The translations under genes and the position numbers were made by a program. From Companilactobacillus mishanensis (lineage in GTDB: Bacteria; Bacillota; Bacilli; Lactobacillales; Lactobacillaceae): DNA of 64,000 bases. The notes beneath the pieces are model-generated. The model made no database searches. It saw only the letters and a program-made list of their open reading frames with translations, and was not told where the DNA came from. The stretch's first letter is position 1. Every line of letters begins with the position of its first letter. This document shows, one piece after another, positions 60,063 to 64,000 of this stretch. The stretch spans positions 124,001 through 188,000 of the forward strand of contig NZ_RHON01000003.1 in NCBI RefSeq assembly GCF_003946505.1, written 5' to 3'.

Positions 60063-60662
60063 TTATTGTGCCGCAAACACAGGTACCAAAATTTTATTGA
60101 CAAACATCAGCACAGTCTCCTGATCATAGTGATCTTCACTAATAATTCGTGTGATGAGTAAAAATATAGGCATATTAATGACGGTTTCTGGAAAGGTTTC
60201 TGGATCTGTCTTAACTTCTCCACGTTTGTATGCATTTTGGAGTATGGTCATTAAATAATTTCTCAATATATTTTCATCAAAAATCCTACGATAACTTTCA
60301 GCATTAGCTTTAGAGAAATTTGGCAGAGCATCTCGCAAAGCTCCCTTAATATTCTTGAGGCCAATTGGTCGTATTAATGTAAGTGGAATGTTCATTAACT
60401 CTATTAGATCAGCACGTAAACTACCATTGTTAGGCGCCTTTAAAGATGCAAATACTTCTGCAACAGGAGAGAACTTTCTAATTGCTGCAACTGTGACTTC
60501 TAGCTTTGTGTTCCAACGACGGTAAATTGCATTCTTATTTGTATGAGCAGTACCAGCAATATCATCCATCGTCATCGGAGTATAGCCAGTCGTTTGCAAC
60601 AATTGCCAAGTTGAGGTCAAAATCGCATCTTCCAGTTCTTTTCCACGCCGTCTTTGAGCCAT
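60063..60662 (-). CDS. TetR/AcrR family regulator
   Basis: 199 aa, AAAGGAGG upstream. The N terminus ELEDAILTSTWQLLQTTGYTPMTMDD then IAGTAHTNKNAIYRRW is the TetR helix-turn-helix. The C-terminal domain is helical. Divergent from the MFS transporter with 228 bp between holding two inverted repeats, so it most likely represses the efflux cassette and itself. Confidence 0.9.
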   Translation of the reverse strand: MAQRRRGKELEDAILTSTWQLLQTTGYTPMTMDDIAGTAHTNKNAIYRRWNTKLEVTVAAIRKFSPVAEVFASLKAPNNGSLRADLIELMNIPLTLIRPIGLKNIKGALRDALPNFSKANAESYRRIFDENILRNYLMTILQNAYKRGEVKTDPETFPETVINMPIFLLITRIISEDHYDQETVLMFVNKILVPVFAAQ

Positions 60663-60679
60663 AATTAGCCTCCTTTGGG

Positions 60680-60749
60680 ATTAAATAATTCGTTAATTTA
60701 ATACTGATAGTTTCTAAAGTAAATGTCAATCATTTAAGGTACTATCAGA
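60680..60749. promoter_or_regulatory. Inverted repeats in the tetR-MFS control region
   Basis: ATTAAAT and ATTTAAT (60680-60702) flank a 9-nt centre next to the tetR ribosome binding site. CTGATAG (60704-60710) and CTATCAG (60742-60748) form a second pair. Both are candidate TetR operators. Confidence 0.55.
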
Positions 60750-60823
60750 TTTCTATAAAAAATATCAATCAAAACATAAATTATCCGGTCTTCACCTAAT
60801 TACGGGGAGGTAATCATAATTTA

Positions 60824-60851
60824 TTGACATTAATAAAAATGGTGTTATTCT
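60824..60851 (+). promoter_or_regulatory. Promoter of the MFS gene
   Basis: Perfect -35 TTGACA (60824-60829), 16-bp spacer, -10 TATTCT (60846-60851), 39 bp before the ATG at 60891. Confidence 0.7.
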
Positions 60852-60890
60852 CTTTTTAAATACTTGAAGTACCCTAAAAGGAGAATTGTT

Positions 60891-62318
60891 ATGGCTCAAC
60901 AAATTAGTCCTTATACAACAATACGTACTCAAAAAGCACCATCACCAATGAAAAGTGCCATGATCCTTGTCCTAGCAATGATTGTTCCTATGCTAGACAC
61001 AACCATGACCAATATTGGTATCAATACTATCTTAAAAGATTTGAATTCAACAGTTAACACCATGCAGTGGATCACAACTGCTTATGTTTTAGCTCTGGGA
61101 TTAGCTGTTCCACTTGCTGGATGGTTGATAGACAAAGTTTCTGGAAAACTTCTAGTTGAGATCTCACTGGTAACCTTCCTAATTGGTTCAATCATGTCTG
61201 GTATCTCAACCAGCGTATCTACACTGATGATTGGTCGAATCATTCAAGGGGCTGCAGCAGGTGTCTTAATTTCGGCCTCACAAACTTTGATCGTAAGAGC
61301 AGCTGGTGGTAAAAATTTAGGAAAAATGATGGCTACCGTGGGACTACCAATCGTGTTTGCCCCAATAATCGGACCAACAATTGGTGGCGCATTGATCAAG
61401 TTTCTTAACTGGCACTGGCTGTTCTATGTCAATATTCCTGTAATTCTCATTGCACTATTTTTCGTGATAATGTGGCTTCCAACTTTCGATACAGATAAGT
61501 CAGATAAGGGCTTCGACTTCACTGGTTTCATCCTTTTAGTTGGACTCTTTTCAGGTCTAGTTGTAGGTATAACTAACTTTAGTACTGATGATGTTTTCGG
61601 AAAAATGAACGTATTATTTCCAATTTTCATCGGTATCGATTGTTTAATTTTGTACATAATATATGCTTACATGAATTCTAAAAAAGTATTAGTACCTTTG
61701 ACTCTTTTCAAAAACACTCGTTTCTCAGCATCAGCCATTCTACTATTTATGACAGGCTTAATGTCGAACGGCGTTATGTTCGTACTTCCTTTATATTTAC
61801 AAAATATCCGTGGACTTTCCGTAATCTGGTCAGGTATTTATCTGATAGCTCTTGGTCTCGGTATGTTAGTAACTAGAACAATTGTGGGAAGACTGACTGA
61901 CGATTATGGAGCAAAATGGATCGTCATAATATCATTGATAGCAGGATTCTTGACAACAATTCCTTTTGCTTTCTTCACCAAATCTACTCCAACTTGGTTA
62001 CTAGTTGTAGTGATGTTCTTATTAGGATTGAGCCGTAGTGGAATAATTCCCATCATGACTGATAGTTACAGTAACATACCTAACAGTCTTATTTCTGAAG
62101 CAACTGTCTCAACTCGGATGATCCAAAATATTGGTGGCTCTGTCGCTACAGCATTGTTAGCTGCCGTTATTGCCAGTTTTACTGGAACAAATGTCGCTAG
62201 CACCACAATGATGAACACAGCTTACTCACAAGCATTCATCTGGATTTCAGTCGGTACACTGATTGGTATAATTCCAGCATTCTGGCTTAGTGAAAATCAC
62301 GAAAAGAAGGTGGCATAA
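60891..62318 (+). CDS. DHA2-family multidrug MFS exporter (EmrB/QacA-like)
   Basis: 475 aa from the ATG at 60891 (AAAGGAGAA upstream; the TTG frame from 60864 includes the promoter edge). About 14 helices. Motif D1-like MLDTTMTNIGINTI in helix 1, TTAYVLALGLAVPLAGWLIDKVSGK (motif A) and motif C-like VFAPIIGPTIGGAL. It exports hydrophobic drugs in exchange for protons. Divergent TetR gene and a DUF4811 gene in the same transcript (TAATG overlap) form a standard lactobacillus resistance cassette. Confidence 0.92.
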   Translation: MAQQISPYTTIRTQKAPSPMKSAMILVLAMIVPMLDTTMTNIGINTILKDLNSTVNTMQWITTAYVLALGLAVPLAGWLIDKVSGKLLVEISLVTFLIGSIMSGISTSVSTLMIGRIIQGAAAGVLISASQTLIVRAAGGKNLGKMMATVGLPIVFAPIIGPTIGGALIKFLNWHWLFYVNIPVILIALFFVIMWLPTFDTDKSDKGFDFTGFILLVGLFSGLVVGITNFSTDDVFGKMNVLFPIFIGIDCLILYIIYAYMNSKKVLVPLTLFKNTRFSASAILLFMTGLMSNGVMFVLPLYLQNIRGLSVIWSGIYLIALGLGMLVTRTIVGRLTDDYGAKWIVIISLIAGFLTTIPFAFFTKSTPTWLLVVVMFLLGLSRSGIIPIMTDSYSNIPNSLISEATVSTRMIQNIGGSVATALLAAVIASFTGTNVASTTMMNTAYSQAFIWISVGTLIGIIPAFWLSENHEKKVA

Positions 62319-63001
62319 TGCTAATAATTCTAACAGTTGTATTTGCCGTCGTTGGTGTGATTCTCCTGTTTAAAAAACAACATGTCTTAGGAATTACCCT
62401 GTTGGTCAGCATGTTGATCTGCCAATCATTCATACTCCTCGATGCAAATAAGCATTACGGAACCAGCAAATACACGGCCACTCAAACAGAACAAATCGCT
62501 CCAGTTGCCAATATCAAAGGTAACAAGATTCTTGTCAAAGAGAAAATCAAACAAGGTAAAACCGAATATCAGGCATACGCAACTAAAACGCCTGGTAAAT
62601 CTGAGATACACACTGTGCTAAATAAACAAAAAACGGTCAAAATAAATACAGATTCAAATGATTCAAATAAAGAAATTAAAAATATCAAGTATCGTTATAA
62701 CGATACGATCCAAAAACTACTATTCACCGGAATCACCAACAGTGGTCAATTGAGTTCTCAAGAAATTACGTATAATCTCAATTCTAACTGGCACATAGTT
62801 ACTAAATCACAATTAAAACGTGCCGGTAAGGTACTTAAAGAACCCAAAACTCAATTAGCAATTAAACAAGATGTCGAAAACGATGTTCATAATCAGATAA
62901 AAACAGATCCAACATTAGCCAAGAATCCCGCTAATCTAAAAAAATTAGAGGATAAAGCTTTAACAAAAGCCGTTGGAAACGTGATAGATAGCGCCAAGTA
63001 G
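62318..63001 (+). CDS. DUF4811 family membrane-anchored protein
   Basis: 227 aa, starting inside the MFS stop codon (TAATG). Two N-terminal helices (about 2-18 and 23-41), then an outside domain with VANIKGNKILVKEKIKQGKTEYQAYATKTPG and RYNDTIQKLLFTGITNSGQLSSQ, and a Lys-rich helical end. DUF4811 proteins are typically encoded directly after a multidrug MFS gene, as here, and are thought to assist it; the role is not established. Confidence 0.85.
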   Translation: MLIILTVVFAVVGVILLFKKQHVLGITLLVSMLICQSFILLDANKHYGTSKYTATQTEQIAPVANIKGNKILVKEKIKQGKTEYQAYATKTPGKSEIHTVLNKQKTVKINTDSNDSNKEIKNIKYRYNDTIQKLLFTGITNSGQLSSQEITYNLNSNWHIVTKSQLKRAGKVLKEPKTQLAIKQDVENDVHNQIKTDPTLAKNPANLKKLEDKALTKAVGNVIDSAK

Positions 63002-63011
63002 CAAATTGGTC

Positions 63012-63041
63012 TTTACAACCACCAAAAAAACGTGCTATTCT
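63012..63041 (+). promoter_or_regulatory. Promoter of the asnS T-box leader
   Basis: TTTACA (63012-63017), 18-bp spacer, extended -10 TGC-TATTCT (63036-63041). Predicted start about 63048. Confidence 0.65.
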
Positions 63042-63047
63042 TTCATT

Positions 63048-63314
63048 AACTTAATACATAGGATTTTAAAAAGAAGAAGTACTATTTACCCTATTCTCAG
63101 TGAGTTAAGGACAGTGCGAACTTAACATGCAGGTATCTACGAATAACATCTTTTTACATCGGCCTGAACTAGCAGTAGGGTTTGACGTCGCTGACACGTT
63201 ACAGTCAGTAAGCATATGATGTGCTTGTTAGAGATGTTTTCATTAGAAAACAAATTGGGTGGTACCGCGAAAAGACCTTTCGCCCCTTTTACCAGGGGTG
63301 GAAGGTCTTTTTTT
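63048..63314 (+). promoter_or_regulatory. T-box riboswitch, asparagine specific
   Basis: Stem I is closed by ACCCTA (63088-63093) and TAGGGT (63176-63181), and its 3' side holds the bulge CTGAACTAGCAG; the specifier codon is AAC (63167-63169), asparagine. The T-box sequence TGGGTGGTACCGCG (63256-63269) binds the uncharged tRNA acceptor end. The terminator pairs GACCTT and CCCCT with AGGGG and AAGGTC, followed by seven T (63274-63314). When tRNA-Asn is uncharged the antiterminator forms and asnS is read. The codon and the downstream gene agree. Confidence 0.93.
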
Positions 63315-63325
63315 ACGTCTTCTTA

Positions 63326-63535
63326 ACATCTTCGATGTTTAGAAGACGTTATGGGAATGGCCAAAGGACGTTCGCGTTCATTTAATGTCGGCTTTACATC
63401 TTTGATGTTTAGAAGACGTTATGGGAACGGCCAAAGGACGTTCGCGTTCATTTAATGTCGGTTTTACATCTTCGATGTTTAGAAGACGTTACGGGGACGG
63501 CGAAAGGACGTTCGCGTTCCGATTATGTAGGTTTC
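63326..63535 (+). repeat. Three tandem 70-bp repeats between the T-box terminator and asnS
   Basis: Units start near 63326, 63396 and 63466, each with ACATC-TTCGATGTTTAGAAG, then ACGTTA.GGG, then AAAGGACGTTCGCGTTC. The first has the full stem ACGTCTTCTTAACATC / GATGTTTAGAAGACGT. The period is exactly 70 bp and identity is about 90 percent. All lie in the leader transcript past the terminator. Confidence 0.9.
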
Positions 63536-63625
63536 ATATGATACTTAACTTTTTGAGCAGACATAACCGTCTACATTTAAGTACCCATTAATCTGTACTT
63601 TTTCATATTGAAAGGAGAATCCGTT

Positions 63626-64000
63626 ATGACAAAAGTTTTAGCAAAAGATTTATTTACTAAAGAATTCAAAGATGGTGAAGAAATCACCATTCAAGGTTGG
63701 ATCAGAACTATTAGAGGTTCAAAGAAAATTGGTTTTATCGAAGTGAACGATGGTTCATTTTTGAAAAACGTTCAAGTTGTTTTCAGTAAAGACCTAGATG
63801 ATTTTGATGACATCAAGAAATTCCCAATCAGTACTACTATTGAGGTCACTGGTGAACTTGCATTAACTCCGGATGCTCAACAACCATTCGAGATCCATGC
63901 TACTGATGTGAAAGAACTTGGATCTTCAGATGTTGACTATCCTCTACAAAAGAAAGCTCACACATACGAATACTTGAGAACGATTGCTCATTTGCGTCCA
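63626..64000 (+). CDS. asnS: Asparaginyl-tRNA synthetase (N-terminal part)
   Basis: The frame runs off the window end (125 codons visible), AAAGGAG 7 nt upstream of the ATG. The visible part is the OB-fold anticodon-binding domain of a class IIb synthetase: EEITIQGWIRTIRGSKKIGFIEVNDGS, VQVVFSKDL, then VDYPLQKKAHTYEYLRTIAHLRP, the AsnS/AspS-type linker to the catalytic core. It charges tRNA-Asn with asparagine. Identity as AsnS rather than AspS is supported by the AAC specifier of the T-box upstream. Confidence 0.93.
   Translation, partial: MTKVLAKDLFTKEFKDGEEITIQGWIRTIRGSKKIGFIEVNDGSFLKNVQVVFSKDLDDFDDIKKFPISTTIEVTGELALTPDAQQPFEIHATDVKELGSSDVDYPLQKKAHTYEYLRTIAHLRP

Noticed and set aside
63316-63540. 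The 70-bp tandem repeats as a second CRISPR array
   Set aside because: The units are contiguous at a constant 70 bp with no variable spacers and no linked cas genes.

Overview
The window looks like chromosomal DNA of a low-GC Gram-positive lactic acid bacterium (Lactobacillaceae, most like the Companilactobacillus group). This rests on AT-rich sequence, strong AGGAGG-type ribosome binding sites, an ECF vitamin S component, L-lactate permease, cytochrome bd, an LPxTG adhesin, secreted proteins with SLAP-like modules and a type II-A CRISPR-Cas9 locus. The genus is inferred. No tRNA, rRNA, transposase or prophage gene was seen.

Layout. 1-10 kb: the end of gatD, a secreted SLAP-like protein, an ECF S component, proC, a DUF975 membrane protein, a very large surface/polytopic membrane protein (1183 aa), a MerR-TipAS regulator, a ThiD/PdxK-family kinase and a membrane protein with an Asn/Gln-rich tail. 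10-33 kb: respiration and central metabolism, with cydABDC, a membrane-linked MerR regulator, a phosphoesterase and a PHP phosphatase, a polyprenyl synthase divergent from menA, ackA, a coiled-coil plus two-glycosyltransferase operon, lctP, tetR with a Na+/H+ antiporter, and ndh. 33-42 kb: an oxidoreductase, amtB, a DUF1003 protein, a nicotinamidase-like hydrolase, a secreted SLAP-like protein, a DUF6056-like membrane protein and an LPQTG adhesin. 42.6-49.5 kb: cas9, an antisense tracrRNA, cas1, cas2, csn2 and an array of 10 spacers. 49.5-64 kb: marR with an OYE-family reductase, a three-gene ABC module with a LytTR fusion regulator, hydrolases, a duplicated pair of small secreted proteins, a thioredoxin/DsbB-like group, a tandemly duplicated Fst-type type I toxin-antitoxin locus (one copy decayed), a TetR/MFS/DUF4811 efflux cassette, and a T-box-controlled asnS running off the end.

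How the genes fit together. NDH-2, MenA, a polyprenyl diphosphate synthase and cytochrome bd with its CydDC exporter are together enough for a minimal NADH-to-oxygen chain if heme and a naphthoate precursor are available. No other menaquinone genes are present here. The Cas module is complete, and every RNA part can be read directly: repeats, a degenerate terminal repeat, and a tracrRNA with promoter, anti-repeat and terminator.

Features that ordinary gene calling would miss are the Fst toxin and its antisense RNA with a nonsense-mutated second copy, the tracrRNA, a family of roughly 140-215 bp intergenic palindromic elements built from shared modules, three 70-bp tandem repeats between the T-box terminator and asnS, and two small ORFs (42 and 53 codons). 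All functional names come from recognising motifs by eye. No database search was run.
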